A DNA stretch of 64,000 nt from Anaeramoeba flamelloides (lineage: Eukaryota; Metamonada; Anaeramoebidae), in NCBI GenBank assembly GCA_027625915.1, contig JANTQA010000026.1, positions 4,154,001 through 4,218,000 on the forward strand, in the 5' to 3' direction. The position numbers were made by a program, and so were the translations under genes. Below the pieces are notes generated by a model. It saw only the letters and a program-made list of their open reading frames with translations, had not been told where the DNA came from and made no database searches. Shown here one piece after another: positions 21,784 to 33,952 of the stretch. Position 1 is the first letter of the stretch, and each line of letters begins with the position of its first letter.

Positions 21784-24521
21784 ATGAAAAAAAATTAAAA
21801 AAAAAAGCAAACAAAAAAAATATAAAAAACAAAAAAAGTAAAAATTATCAAAGAAAAAAAAAGAATTTTTCAAGAAAGAAAAAAAAAATTTACGATAAGA
21901 ATTTAAAAAAAATGAAAGTCTGTACAATTAATTCTCCAAAAAATCCCATAACAAACAAAATGGTTTGGATTTTCTAAATTTTCAACCTGTATTAAAGTAA
22001 GTTATTGTGAAGTAAAAAAAGGTATTACTTTTTAAAAAGTCCATTTTTGTGTGATCTTTCTTGTTTGTTCATCATGACTACCTTAATAATGTAAAAAGCA
22101 TCAAAAAGAGTTAAGGAACTAGTAACTCTTATTTATTTTTTTTCCCAAAGGAAATAGAGTAATTATTTACATAAGTATACAATTAAACCAAATAAGAAAC
22201 TTCGTTTGTCAACTTTAGAGAAATGAATAATCATTTTTAAAAGACTTCATTTTTCCAATGGAATTTTCAGTCAAAAGATCTGATCCTTTTTTGTTGATCA
22301 AAGGATCAATTTAGAAAAATAAAAATTTCCAAAAAAATTTATTTTTGAAGAAATATCACTTTTAGTAATTTCTGAGAGTCTTTATGAACAAGTAACGTTG
22401 TGTATTTAATATTATTTTAAAAATATATCAAAAATAAATCAAATATTGTATCCATTGAAGATCTAAAAAATTTGAATATTTATTTTATTCTCAAATATTT
22501 ATTCAATTTCTTGAAATTTAAAAGACTTGTCAATATACTTTTTCAAATATCAAGAGTATAAACAAGGAACTGTAGTATTAAAATCAGGTATTTGATAATA
22601 TCTATTATTTTTATTATTATTAGATATATGCATTTGAATTGTTTTATTTGTTGCAAAATCTTGAAAAAATTGAGAAATAAATTAAAAACCTATTTGATAC
22701 ATTTAATCATTGAGTTGTTAATGACTTACTGAAATAATTAAGATTGGGTTTATAATTATTGATTATAAATAATCAAATTAAAAAGTATTTCTTTAGATAA
22801 TAAGTTGAATTTTCCAGGTTTTAAAAAAGTATTGAAGGAGAATTTTTAATTCGATTCTTTGGTTCTTTTTCTCATATTTTTTCATTCAATACCTAGAAAA
22901 AATAGATTTGGTCTGTTCTTTGAATCAAAAAATTATATTTTTTACAAGTTTAAAATAATTATTGTATTTTTTTTAAGATTAAGTAGATTTTTAAAACTTA
23001 GTTATTTTAGAACTTAGTGGTTTCATTTCTAAAGTGTATTTTTGTACACTTCCTTTACAGGCAATAAGATTTCAATCTTCTTTCAAAGAAAATAATTTTT
23101 TTTAAATAATTTGGAAATATGTTGAATTTTGAACTTTTCAAAAATGAGAAAAATGGATCAAACTTTTAAAAACAATAATTCATTTCTGAAAATAGTATTA
23201 AAAGTAAGTCATGTCTTGTAGTTATCAGATTTTAACTTTATTATTCAATTTCAAGATACGGTAAAAATTTTTTTAATTTGTTAGTAAATTTACTTGTGGA
23301 TTTTTTTTAGTTTACTAGTCCCTTAAGGGAAGTATCAACGAAACAAAATCTTATCAGTAGCTTTACTATCAAATTCTCAATAATTTTAACATAACACCTT
23401 GAAATTGAAAAGCCAAGAACAAATCTGATAAGCCTAAAAACAAAACTTACTTTTTAAATACTATTTCCAGAACTGAATTATTGTATTTATTAAAGTTTGA
23501 TCAATTTTTCTAATTTTAGTAAAGTTCAAAATCCAGTCTATATCCAAATTATTTCAAAAAAAATAATTTTATTTGAAGAAAGAAATCTTATTATCTATAT
23601 AGGGAAGTATCCAAAAATACACTGGAAATGAAACCATAAAGTTCGGGAATAACTTTATCAAGAATAAGTTAATTCCAAAAAATTTAGAATAATTTATTTT
23701 AAACTTTTATAGATCATTTTACTAATCCAATGAAGAGTTCAAATATTTTTTTTCTTTTTTTTGAACAAAAAAATCTAAGAAAAAATACCAAAAGAATCAC
23801 ATTAAAAATTCCCCTTCAATACTTTTTTGAAAACCTGGAAAATTCAACTTATTACCTAAATAAATATTCTTAAATTTTTAGATTTTTGATCAATAATTAA
23901 TAACCAGATCTTACTATTTTTAAAGAGTTTTTAATAACTCAAAGATTAAATTTGTCAATAGGTTTTATTATGATTTTCTGAAATTTTTAGAAGATTTTCA
24001 ACCAATAAAACGTATCCAATTAATAATTCTAATAATAAAAAATTAATAAATATTATCAAAGAAGGAACGTTATATCGATGACCCAGAGAAAAAAAAAGTA
24101 ATATATTTTTCTCGATAGAATGATATTTATAATATCCAGACAAATATATTTCTCATTTCTGGAATAATATACCAAATGGCAGAGTTAATTTTCATTGAAT
24201 TAATGATGACCTACAAGAAAACAATAATATTGATAAAAATAGAAAAAAAAAATTTAAAAAATTTATTAAAGTTTCTCTTTTTCACTTTGGATCATAAAGT
24301 TTGACAAATTTTAGAATTTTTAATAAAAGTTTAAAAATAATTAACTCAACTAAAAAAAAAAATATTTTTTTCTAGAATACTATATTTTTTGAAAAGTTAT
24401 TTTCTAATACCCTTTGGAATCTTAAAAAACGGTACATGTAAGTTATAATGTATTTAAAATACAATTTTGAATTCTATTTTTTTGAATTAAAAATTCATAA
24501 TAACTGATTAAATTAGATCTC

Positions 24522-24542
24522 GAAAAAAATCAGATTTATTTT
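24522..24542. repeat. Target-site duplication, left copy
   Basis: 21 bp beginning GAAAAAAATCAGATTT, identical to 26124-26144 on the other side of the LINE. Confidence 0.85.
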
Positions 24543-26123
24543 TTTTTTTATTATTTAAGGGAGGAGTTATTGACCCCTCTTATTTGCCCGAATTCCTAAA
24601 TTTTTATTTAGGAATTTAATTAAAGACTCAAAAATAAGTTTATTACCCACTAAGGCTAATAAAGAGTTTGAATCCTTTTTTATAATAATATTAGAAATAT
24701 TATTATTATTTAATATATTCGATATATTAATTTTTTTTAATTCAGATATCTAGATTTTGCGATTATTTTCATAGGCTGAGCAGTTCCATAGAAAATGGTC
24801 CAAATCTTCAATAATATCTAAATTGTTTATTTTTTTACATAATTCACATAGTTTTGATTTGTTTTTATTCATAACATAAGAGTACCTGTTAAGGTAATTT
24901 GTAAAATTTCTGAGTTTTAAAATTGAAGTTGAGCCCTTCCATTTTAAATATCTTTGCTGCTTATTTATAGTGTTATTTATTTAGATAATTTTTAGATATT
25001 CTTGAACTTTCCAACTTGGACTATTTTCTAAGTTTTTAATTCTAAAATTTTCTAGTTCATTTTCCAATTGTTTTAAAATTTTGTAGTACCAATTTATATT
25101 TTCTGATTCTTTTTTTCTAAAAGGAAGATAATTAATTAATTCATCATAATGGAGGATTTTTAATTTTTGAATTAACTTAAATCTTCTTTTATATATCGTT
25201 ATCCTTACGGAATCAATTTTTGCTTCAGTTTTATAAATAAGCCTTGGTGAGTGTGGGTTGATTAATAAAAATTTTGTAATTTTTTTATTAATCCAAGTAT
25301 CAATATCTTTAAAATCTGTTTTTGTTAAATCAAATATTTCTAAACCATATAATAATTGGCTATGTAATACAGCTTTAAAAAATTGAATTTTTAATCCATT
25401 AGAAAAATTTTTTTGTTGTAAGATATTGATTAACTTTTTAAAATTGGCCTTAACTTTATCAAGGTTAAATTTTCAATGAGTTTTTTTTATCTAGCCAAAT
25501 ACCAAGATATAAAATTTCTTTTGGAATTAAAGTTTTTTTTAGTTTTATCATCATTAGGATTCATTCCAAAATCTTTTTATTATTTTAAAGATTTTTTGTA
25601 ATTGAAAATTTATTTCTATTAATGATCCTTTCATCAGTAAAATCAGATCATCTGCAAACATTTGAATATGTAACGCTAGTGATTTAATTTTTTCTAAGAG
25701 AAAATGGGTAATAAATCCAAATAATAAAGGGGATAATGGATCTCCTTGGTAAACACCAATTCCTTCTTTTGAGTAATAAGCAATAGATATTCTACAATAA
25801 TTTCATTTTTTATAAATTTTTTAATTGAATAATAAATAAGTGAATGATGAATAGAGTCAAAACATTTTTGTATATCTATTGTAACAATATAAATATTTTC
25901 TTTTTTAAATTTATTTTTTATTTTTTTGATATTCATTCAATAAGTTTAAAACTGCAATTCTAGTATCTAATTTTTTTTTAAATCCAAATTGGTTTTTTGA
26001 AACTAAGTCCCAAGAATTATGAATTCCGGCATATAACAATTTAAGAAAAAATCTTGGGAGAGTTTGATTAATTGAAATTGGTCTATAATTAAGTGGAATA
26101 CCTTCATCGCCAGATTTATGAAT
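24543..26123 (-). mobile_element. 5'-truncated LINE (non-LTR retrotransposon)
   Basis: Minus-strand codons give reverse-transcriptase motifs in order: LNYRPISINQTLPRFF, NQFGFKKKLDTR, IYIVTIDIQKCFDSIHHSLI (motif A), GVYQGDPLSPLLFGF (motif B) and HIQMFADDLILL (motif C, FADD). A C-terminal CELC...DHFLWNC knuckle follows, as in many LINEs. A T run at the left is the poly(A) tail of the minus strand. Flanking 21-bp duplications and loss of everything upstream of the fingers are the mark of target-primed insertion. The frame is broken at least three times: before motif A, between A and B, and in the C-terminal part. It is dead but recognisable. Confidence 0.88.
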
Positions 26124-26144
26124 GAAAAAAATCAGATTTATTTT
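26124..26144. repeat. Target-site duplication, right copy
   Basis: Identical to 24522-24542. Confidence 0.85.
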
Positions 26145-28427
26145 ATTACTCTACCTCAACTTTTTTGTTAATATTTAGAAAACTTTTCAAACAACTCAAA
26201 CCATTTAAAGGAAAAAAAAACATTTGTAAAATACAATAATACTAATATTATAATCAGTTGAGTATTATTTCATCAAGATCTTTTATATTCAATTGGATCA
26301 TATTTTAATAATTTTATTTACTATTATTTATAACCAATTTTAATTCTAGGTACATCTGGGATAATTCTAATATATTCGAAAATTCGATATAATAAACCAT
26401 TTATCAAATTTTTCATTGTGAGAATCTTACTGAAAATGGATTATTTTTTGATTCCCACTAGATATTAAACCTTTGAAACCAAAATACATTTAATTATTTT
26501 ATTTGTGAATCGAAGAAAAGTAAATCAGAGTTGAATCTTTATTTTTTCAATTTTGAACATTTTTTTGACTAAAATTTTTGGTTCTTTTGAAATTAGGTTT
26601 TGGATCTATAAATGTGTTTTAGCGGATGTTTGAAATTAATCATAGAGTAAATCAAAGAAATTGATACGACTTAGATGTGTAAATAAAACAAATATTTCCA
26701 ATGAGAAGACCGAACCATGAAGATCATCTACCCAGATAAATATGTCAAAATCAAGAATGAAAAAAAAATTCTCCCAAAAGATAAATATACAAGATTTTTT
26801 TTCTTGATTTTCCAATCTTTGAATAAACACAAACACCTGATTACAAAGGATACCAAACCCCATTTCCTATTATTATTATTTTAAAAAACATTTTTTTTGC
26901 AAATTTATTATCAAAATCATTTTTTACACCTATTTTTTTATCAAAAAAAAAAAAAACAAAATAAAGGATACTATTTCAAAATTAAATTAAAGGGGACGAA
27001 TTCTCGGAATTAAAAAACCACTTACAATAGATTCTACTCAAAATAATTGAAAAATTCAGTAAAATTTTCAATCAGAATTTAGAATTATTTTGAATATTTC
27101 AATTAAATAAGAAATAAATAATTATAAAATCAAATGAATTCTTCCAATAAATCTTTATTTCTAAAGAGGAATTTAAAAAACATCCTATTTTCTGAAATAA
27201 AAGTAGAAATTAGATGAATCAAATGACAATGGGATTTCTAAATTAATTTTGGAAATGCTTTAGAAATTGGATGTAATTTGTTTCTCAAAAATTTTCCAAT
27301 AAAAAATGTTTTTTCCATTCAGAATGAAAAATAATAAAAGGAAAGAAGAAGTAATTGTGTTAAATTTTAGAGATACTCTTAGTTTCATAATAAATTGTCT
27401 ACGATTTTCATTCAGTTTTTTCAAATAAAGATTTATAAATCAAGAAACTTTTGAATTTTTTAATAATCTTAAAACAAGTTTAAATTATGAATTCAACTTT
27501 TTAGAATTGAGAAATGTTGATCATTAATTTAATTTTTGATATTTATTCTTTCAGGAAAACATAATGAAAATTTTTATCTTTTTATTTTGATATTAATTAT
27601 AAGATCACGAAATAAATGTTTTTTTTTTATTATTTCTTGATCAATTTTTTTATCTTTATGACTTTCATTTGTTAAAAGGTATGCAAGTATTTTCGACTAG
27701 GGTATCTGACTTTCCTATATTTATGTAAAAAATGAATGTATTTAGTTAAAGAAATGATTTGAATAATTCAGTTTCTCATAGAGAGTGGAAATTTGAATTT
27801 GGAAAATCTAATTCCCCCTTAATCAATATTTGTAAATATAATAAATAATCAATTTTTTCTGTTCTTCAGAGGAATTGTCATATTTAATTTTATTTTTGTT
27901 ATATTCTGAAAATAAGAATAAAATTTCAATGTTATTTGTTCATACAGACTCTCAGAAATTACTAAAAGTGAGATTACTTCAAAATAAAAATGTTTTGCAA
28001 ATTATACTTTCTTCTATTTTTGATCCAAATTCCAACAAAAAAGGATCTAGATTATTATACTGAAAATTGAATTGTTTTAAAATAGAATTCTTTTGAAAAT
28101 GACAACTCATATCCATAAAGTTGATAAATAAGTTTGAGTATTGGGTATAATTGTATCCTTTGTGTAATTAATTACTCTATTACGCTTGTGAAAAAAAATA
28201 AATAAGATTTACTGGTCACTTAAATGAGAAAAGTGTGATATACTATTTTTGTTTAAAGCAAAAATATTCATGAAAAAGAAAAAAAAACTTAAAAAAAAAA
28301 AAGAAGAAAAAAAGACATTAATTGGTGATTATTCGAAAAACAAAGTTATTTTTTTTTTTTGAAATCAAAGACTACCGTTCGGAAGTTTATTGAATGGAAC
28401 TAAAATCAAAAAAAAAAAGAGAGAGGA

Positions 28428-29365
28428 TTAAAGATCTTGACGAATTTTTTGAGCGCAAGGTTCTGTCTTTAAAGTAGTTTTACCGCCCATTGGCTCTGGT
28501 CCTTTTCTTTGTGTTTGTGTACCAGATTTTGGAACAATATCGTGAGAAAAGTCACTGAGGATGCTGGTAATAGATTGTACTTCTACGTCTTCGTAATAGT
28601 TCCCATCAATGACCACAACTGGGGCTGTAGCACATGCGCCTTGGCATTCAACTTCTAATAAGGTAAATTTTTTGTCCTTGGTAGTTTCGCCAAGTTTGAT
28701 TCCCAATTTGTCTTGTATTGCCTTTAAAACTTGATCAGCGCCTCGAAGCTGACAAGAAAGGTTTGTGCATACCTCTACAACGTGATCGCCAACGGGCTTT
28801 GGGCGGAACATTGAATAAAATGTAAATGTTTCAAAGACCTTTGAGACGGGGCAAGACACAATAGATGCAATTTTAACCATTGCAGATTCTGGGACATATC
28901 CTTCTTGATCTTGGGCTAAATGAAGTAATGGAATGATTGCACTTTTTTTGTGTTCCGATGGGTATTTGGAAAGGATGTTGTCAACTTTTTCATAATTGTC
29001 CTGTGTGTAATCAAATGGCGTTTTTTCCATTTCAAACTGATTTATTTGTTTCAATTTATTGATTTGTTGTTTTGGGGCAATTGTGGATGTTTTGAGAATT
29101 GAAAAGAAGAACGAATTATTAAACGATTCCGTATTGTGGTGACTGTTGTTTTGAAGAACCCTGATCCAAAAAAAGAAAAAAGGTTTTTTTTTGATTTGTT
29201 CGATTTTGGAGAAACCAAAGAATGTTTTCTGAAAAAGGAACCTTTGTTTTATTCAGAACAAAAAAGGTAAGGAAGTAAAAGACTTACAAGTGATGTGAAA
29301 AAACGTTTGTTAAGAACGGGTGTAATAATGATTTTCGAAATTGTTTTTTGGCAAAGAGAAAGCAT
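28428..29365 (-). CDS. NDUFV2: NADH dehydrogenase 24 kDa subunit (NuoE/NDUFV2) with organellar presequence
   Basis: Exon 1 is 29365..29288 and exon 2 is 29228..28428. A 59-bp phase-0 intron (GTAAGTC..TTTTTCAG) joins them into 292 residues. The mature domain starts near PFDYTQDNYEKVDNILSKYP, which matches NDUFV2 [20 protein letters not shown]. The thioredoxin-fold [2Fe-2S] cysteines are present in CTNLSC and ECQGAC. GDHVVEVC, FTLLEVECQGACATAP and DGNYYEDV are family blocks. Exon 1 starts MLSLCQKTISKI and ends NKRFFTSL, a positively charged amphipathic presequence with an RFF/TS cleavage-like motif. About 60 F/K/N-rich residues lie between presequence and domain, longer than usual. The subunit passes electrons from the NADH/FMN subunit in complex I or in a hydrogenosomal NADH module. 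Either organelle is possible. Confidence 0.92.
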
Positions 29366-29634
29366 GGGAAATTGGAGAAAAAAAAAAAATGATAAATTTT
29401 TACTTTTATTTTATCTCTTTAAGGTTATCTCGAAGTCTATAAAAATTTGACAAAATACTTGGTAAAGTTTACTTCTATTGAAACAAAGAGAGATATCATT
29501 AATTGTTTTCCTAATAAACAAATTTTCTAAACATTTTCATTCTTTTCCTTGATCAAATTTTAGTTGTACATTATAACGAAGTTCTTGGAATACGATAAGA
29601 AGCAATCAACAAAAAATTTTTAATTATTATTATT

Positions 29635-29990
29635 GAAGAAGTGTAAATTACACTCTAAATGTCCTTATTCTTTAATTCCCATCACTGGTAATTTAAGTTG
29701 TAAAATTAAAGATTTTATGATTATTCAAGGAGAAGATATACTGAAATTGTCTTGATGGTTTAAAAAAAAAATGAAAACGAGAAAAAAGTAAAAAAAGAAA
29801 AAGAAAATAATTTAAAAATAGAGTACAAGAAACTAAAGGTAAAAAATAGAAAAAAAAAAAAAAAACATTGATATCTTTAATTTAGAACCCCCAAAGTTGC
29901 AGTAAAAGTACTTTTGTCTGATTTAATAATTTGATAATTGATCTTGAAGCTTTGTTTGGAGGGTAGTTGTTTTAATTTTTGAAATTTCTT
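29635..29990 (+). repeat. Dispersed element M3, copy 2 (partial)
   Basis: It starts GAAGAAGTGTAAATTACACT and runs through ACCCCCAAAGTTGCAGT and GATTTAATAATTTGATAATT, matching 43461-43968. The last about 150 bp of the other copies is missing or too diverged. Confidence 0.6.
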
Positions 29991-30292
29991 TTTTTTTAAT
30001 TTTTGATCTGATTTACTTTAAAATTAGATATAATATCTTTTTCTTTATTTCGTTTTATTTTTAATTTTTGATGGAAAAACTTTTGTTTGAAAAATTTTAT
30101 TTTAAAAAATTACTTTTTATTTCGAAAGATTTTCTAAAATGAATTTAAATATCACATTTTTTATTTAATTTACTTAATTCTACTTTGGTTCATAAAAAAT
30201 CTGATATTTTTCAATTTTTATTCAGATAAAAAGATTTATTGGATGTTATTTTGGATTTGATAATTATTTATTTTCAATTCAAATTTTAAAAG

Positions 30293-31082
30293 AATCTATC
30301 AAATATTCCCGAAAATACCCGAAAATCGAAAATATCCCATAATTTTTTAACTTTGAAAAAACACTTTTTGAATAACTTCTAAGAAACCTGGGTTCCAATA
30401 TATTCGGACTAAAGGTATATTTGGAATTTTATTGTAGAATATTTTTTTTGTGGTCTGAAAATATCATTATTCAAAAAATTTAAATTTTTGGGAATGGTAT
30501 TCAACCCATTTTGTGTGAATAGGTTTGGTATCCTAGATAAACGTAACATTTCTGATCATTTCGGAATGGTATTGACTACATGAGAGAAAATGTAGTTGCA
30601 AAGAAAATTTCTAATTGTGTATTATTACCCTTAATTTTGTAATCTTGAATACAATCCAAAAATAACCGATTAATATCTAATAGTACAATACAGACACATA
30701 CCTTACACATGGTGAACCAAGCCAAACTTTATTTAACTCCCCATTCCATAAAAGGCTGGTTTAACCAAAACATACAAACCCACAAGATACCAAACCTAAC
30801 ACAACCCATGCCAATACTCTGATATACATATGCTATTACCCTAATAAATATCAACAATTACTCAAATTTTCTCAAAAAGTAACAAAAACTCTTTCGAGGG
30901 GCGTAAAGTAAAAAATTCAAAAAATATATATTGCCTTAAAGTAAAATTGTTATTTTACCTTTAAACGGAGTATATTGACACTAGAGTTTCTTCGGAGTTG
31001 TCCATAAAGTGTTTTTTTATCGTTAAAAAATTTTCCTATATTTTCGATTTTCGGGTATTTTCCGGATTATTTCAAACACCCA
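30293..31082. mobile_element. MITE family M4 with long inverted ends, copy 1
   Basis: About 790 bp. The left end has TATCAAATATTCCCGAAAAT, then CGAAAATCGAAAAT. The right end reversed has GTTTGAAATAATCCGGAAAA, then CCCGAAAATCGAAAAT. The inverted similarity runs inward for about 110 bp, to an AAAACACTTTTTGAATAACT block on both sides. A second copy lies at 47786-48567 in the same orientation. No gene inside. Confidence 0.72.
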
Positions 31083-31389
31083 TTTTAAAAACTCAAAATA
31101 ATTCTAAATCTGATTGAAAATTTTCAAAATTTTTCTTTTCTTTGGGTCAAATCATATTTAGTTGTTTTTAAATTTCGGGAATCCAACCCTTTATTTAAAT
31201 TTTTGAAATAATATCCTTTGTTTTGTTTTTTTTTTTTTGATAAAAATATTTGAAAAAAGAATTTTGAAAATAAATTTGTAAAAAAAAATTATAAAAATAT
31301 TAAAAATAATAATGGAGACAGAAATATTAGGTAATGAAATATTTGTTTTAGTATAAATTCAGATTAAAAAGAAAAATATCTAGAAAATA

Positions 31390-31595
31390 TAAACTATTTT
31401 TCAAAATCATTTGCACAATAAAAAATCAAATTTTGAAAAAAAATAATTTTATAAATTAAAGTTATCTATTATAATAAAAAAATTACTATTTTAATATTCA
31501 GTTCTATACACTAGAAATATTTATTTTTCATCTAAAAATCAAATACAAAAAAGTAAAAAAAATAAATTGGGCCATATATTATGAAATTTAGTTTA
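31390..31595. mobile_element. Short Tc1-derived MITE
   Basis: A 206-bp version of 2357-2871. The left end TAAACTATTTTTCAAAATCA and the right end GGGCCATATATTATGAAATT (then TAGTTTA) correspond, as does an internal GAAGTTATCTATTATAATA-like block. The transposase scrap kept in the longer copy is gone. Confidence 0.65.
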
Positions 31596-32209
31596 CTTTG
31601 TTGAATGTTTTTTTCAAACTTGATTTCAACAAGTTTCTGTAGAAAGGTGATCTTTCTGGGTAGGTCTCTAAAAGAAAAGATTTATTTAAAATACACACCT
31701 ACTAATGTCTTTTTTTTTTTTTTTTGGTAGAGTCCAAAGATTAATTTCAAAAATTTGCTAAAACTTATTTCGAGATCTAAAAACCTAGGTAATAAAACCA
31801 AGAATTTAATCAAAAAAAATGTTCAAAAAATTGAAAAATTAAAATATCCAAGTCTGATTTACTGTGGATTTTAGTTCTTTTCACAAATAGTAGTGTGTAT
31901 GGTATTTTGGTTTCAAAGTTTCAATTTCGGATGACACTCAAAAAATATTTCTAATTAATGTATACACAATTAAAATTTATCAAAACGATAAAATTGACCT
32001 ACTCATAAAAAATCAAAACTGATTTCTCCAAAGTTGTACAAAGTGAATGTATACCAAGTTTAAATTTATTCTAGGATAAATAAGTACGTTAATACTTTTG
32101 GGAAAACGAATCAATAAAGAATTTACATTTCTGAAATATATCTTTTGATTCACTATCAAAATTGTCTAAATCCACTTTTCATTTTTGTTTATTTTTTTCC
32201 ATATTTTTA
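31596..32209. other. Intergenic stretch, nothing recognised
   Basis: AT-rich sequence upstream of a small plus-strand gene. No repeat partner was noted. Confidence 0.4.
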
Positions 32210-32473
32210 ATGTCCAACAATCCAAAAAAATCTCAAAAATCTGAACGGTTCAACAAAGAACCAACCACAAAGAAAAGCTCAAAAACTCAAAAAGGCAATT
32301 TGATCCCAACCAACAAAGGTAAAAGTAACTTTCTCTTTTTTAGAATCTTTTCGATCTTTTCTTGTGTATTGATTTTTTCGAATTCTTCCCAAAAGCATAA
32401 ACAAAAAAGAACAAACAGTTTTTTCTATTTCAAAATAACCGAATTAATATACATGTTGTGTTTCAATTTTTGA
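32210..32473 (+). CDS. Small K/S-rich protein with one membrane segment (RAMP4-like?)
   Basis: From ATG 32210 the frame reads MSNNPKKSQKSERFNKEPTT, then KKSSKTQKGNLIPTNKG. This is followed by a hydrophobic stretch of about 20 residues (FLFFRIFSIFSCVLIF). A polar N terminus with N.xxxGN then one helix is the layout of SERP1/RAMP4, the Sec61-associated tail-anchored protein. The helix lacks that family's clear GSA-type motif. A GGTAAAAG donor lies exactly after NKG (32320), so the hydrophobic part may be intron and the real second exon was not found. The extent past that point is therefore uncertain. Confidence 0.35.
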   Translation: MSNNPKKSQKSERFNKEPTTKKSSKTQKGNLIPTNKGKSNFLFFRIFSIFSCVLIFSNSSQKHKQKRTNSFFYFKITELIYMLCFNF

Positions 32474-33412
32474 AAAACACTTCTCGATCTCTCCAAAAAA
32501 AAAATAAGCTTTGAAAATAATACCACTAGAAAATACTACACTTTTCAACAACAGAAAAAACAAAAACTAAAAGGAATATTTTCTGAATCTTTTTTTTATT
32601 CTGTTCAAACAAAAGCTTTTCAAATACCATACCTAAAAAAAAAATTACAGTATCACAACACACATACACAGATATGTACGTACTTAAAAAAACAACCCAT
32701 TGTAACTTTCTTCTTTTTCGTTTTTTGTTCAAAAATTAAAAATTTTTTGTTACTCACCTTTGAAATTTGAAAAGGAACAAAATTTCGGCTGATTCGCTTT
32801 TTTTTAATTCTGAAATCTTCCTTCTTTTAGGATTCTAAGTCTCACAAATTATATGCTCTGTAGGAAAAAGGCACAATACAAAAAATTAAGCTAGATCATA
32901 AATTACGATCTCTTTCTATGAAAACTCTCTTTATAAAAAGAAAAAGTGGAGAAGTGAAAATTTTTTCCCATTTGTGATTCGAATACCAGTAATTCTTATT
33001 TTGGAATTACTATTTTGGAAAAGCTGAAAGAAAATGTTGTTCTTTTTATTTTTTCAATTACAAGCAAATAGATTAACATTTGAAAAAGAAACAATGATCA
33101 TTTTCATGAGAAGGCATTGGTTTTAAAAGCAGTCATATTCTTGCATAAATGATCACCAATAATCTACACTACATAATATAATAACAATATATATCCTAGA
33201 AACAAAATTATCTCTAACTAAAATCATTTTTTTCGCTTTAATTTTATTTTCAATTGAAAAAAACAAATGAAAGATCTCAATTTAAATTTATATTGTTACT
33301 GAGTACGAAGACTTCTTTCCAATGGTTGAAGAAATCAAACTAAAGAGTTAAATCTACAACTTAATGATGCTTTTTTCCAATTTCTTAAAAAACAGTGCAA
33401 CGTACGAAGCAT
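32474..33412. other. Intergenic stretch
   Basis: No gene. Around 33025-33060 a block (AAAGCTGAAAGAAAATGTTG) resembles the repeat shared by 3360 and 42640. Confidence 0.4.
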
Positions 33413-33416
33413 TTAA

Positions 33417-33948
33417 GGACTATTCGAATTTTATGCTCTGCGAGAGTTAGAATACCATACAGTAGATGGTAAAAATGGTTAAAAGGTTATAGGTTTTGCT
33501 GAAAGTCAAAATATTGCAATTTTTGGAATATTTAACGATTTTATTGAAAATTAAAAAAACATTTACAGATGCAAAAACTGTTCAAAATTCCCGAAACCAA
33601 ACATTGCAAATTTTAATTACAATTTTTTTACCAATTACTCTTGTGACTTTCCACTTCGTATATTTGTATTTCAAGATTTTAGTGGAGTGGTATCAATATA
33701 CTTTAATATAAAGTAGAAAGTCACAGGAGTAATGGGTAAAAAATTTGTAATTAAAATTTGCAATGTTTTTTTTCGGGAATTCAGTTAAATTTTGGATCTC
33801 AAAATGTTTTTTTAATTTTCAAGAAAGCACTAAATATTCCAAAAATTGCAATATTTTGACTTTCAGCAAAACCTATAACCTTTTAACCATTTTTACAATC
33901 TACTGTATGGTATTCCAACTCTCGCAGAGCATAAAATTCGAATAGTCC
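33417..33948. mobile_element. Foldback MITE with about 230-250-bp arms and TTAA ends
   Basis: The left end GGACTATTCGAATTTTATGC and the right end are near-perfect inverse copies. The arms extend through ACCATACAGTAGAT, GGTTATAGGTTTTGCTGAAA and ATTGCAATTTTTGGAATATT with only a few differences. Both ends abut TTAA (33413-33416 and 33949-33952), the target duplication typical of piggyBac-type transposases. The centre carries two copies of a TGACTTTCCACTTC/AAAGTCACAGG inverted block. No gene inside. High arm identity suggests a young insertion. Confidence 0.82.
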
Positions 33949-33952
33949 TTAA

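Larger units (their letters stand above)
22111..28223. mobile_element. Large foldback element FB, copy B, interrupted
   Basis: The left arm (about 22111-23330) is mirrored by 23340-24190. For example, GTATTAAAAGTAAGTC at about 23207 pairs with its inverse near 23450, and TTGAATTTTCCAGGTTTT at 22805 with its inverse near 23840. The outermost 300 bp of the left arm (GTAACTCTTATTTATTTTTT, TTTCTGAGAGTCT) has its mirror only at about 27930-28223. About 3.7 kb, including the LINE at 24543-26123, therefore separates the two parts of the right arm. TTAA occurs at both outer ends. The family is the same as 14451-17000. Confidence 0.6.

Noticed and set aside
21372-21977. Frames on both strands around RPLP2
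   Set aside because: They are shadows of the RPLP2 acidic repeat and of the GTTTT microsatellite.
32321-32345. A 25-bp GT..AG stretch as a tiny intron of the small membrane protein
   Set aside because: Removing it leads to a stop within ten codons; unspliced reading or a distant second exon is more plausible.
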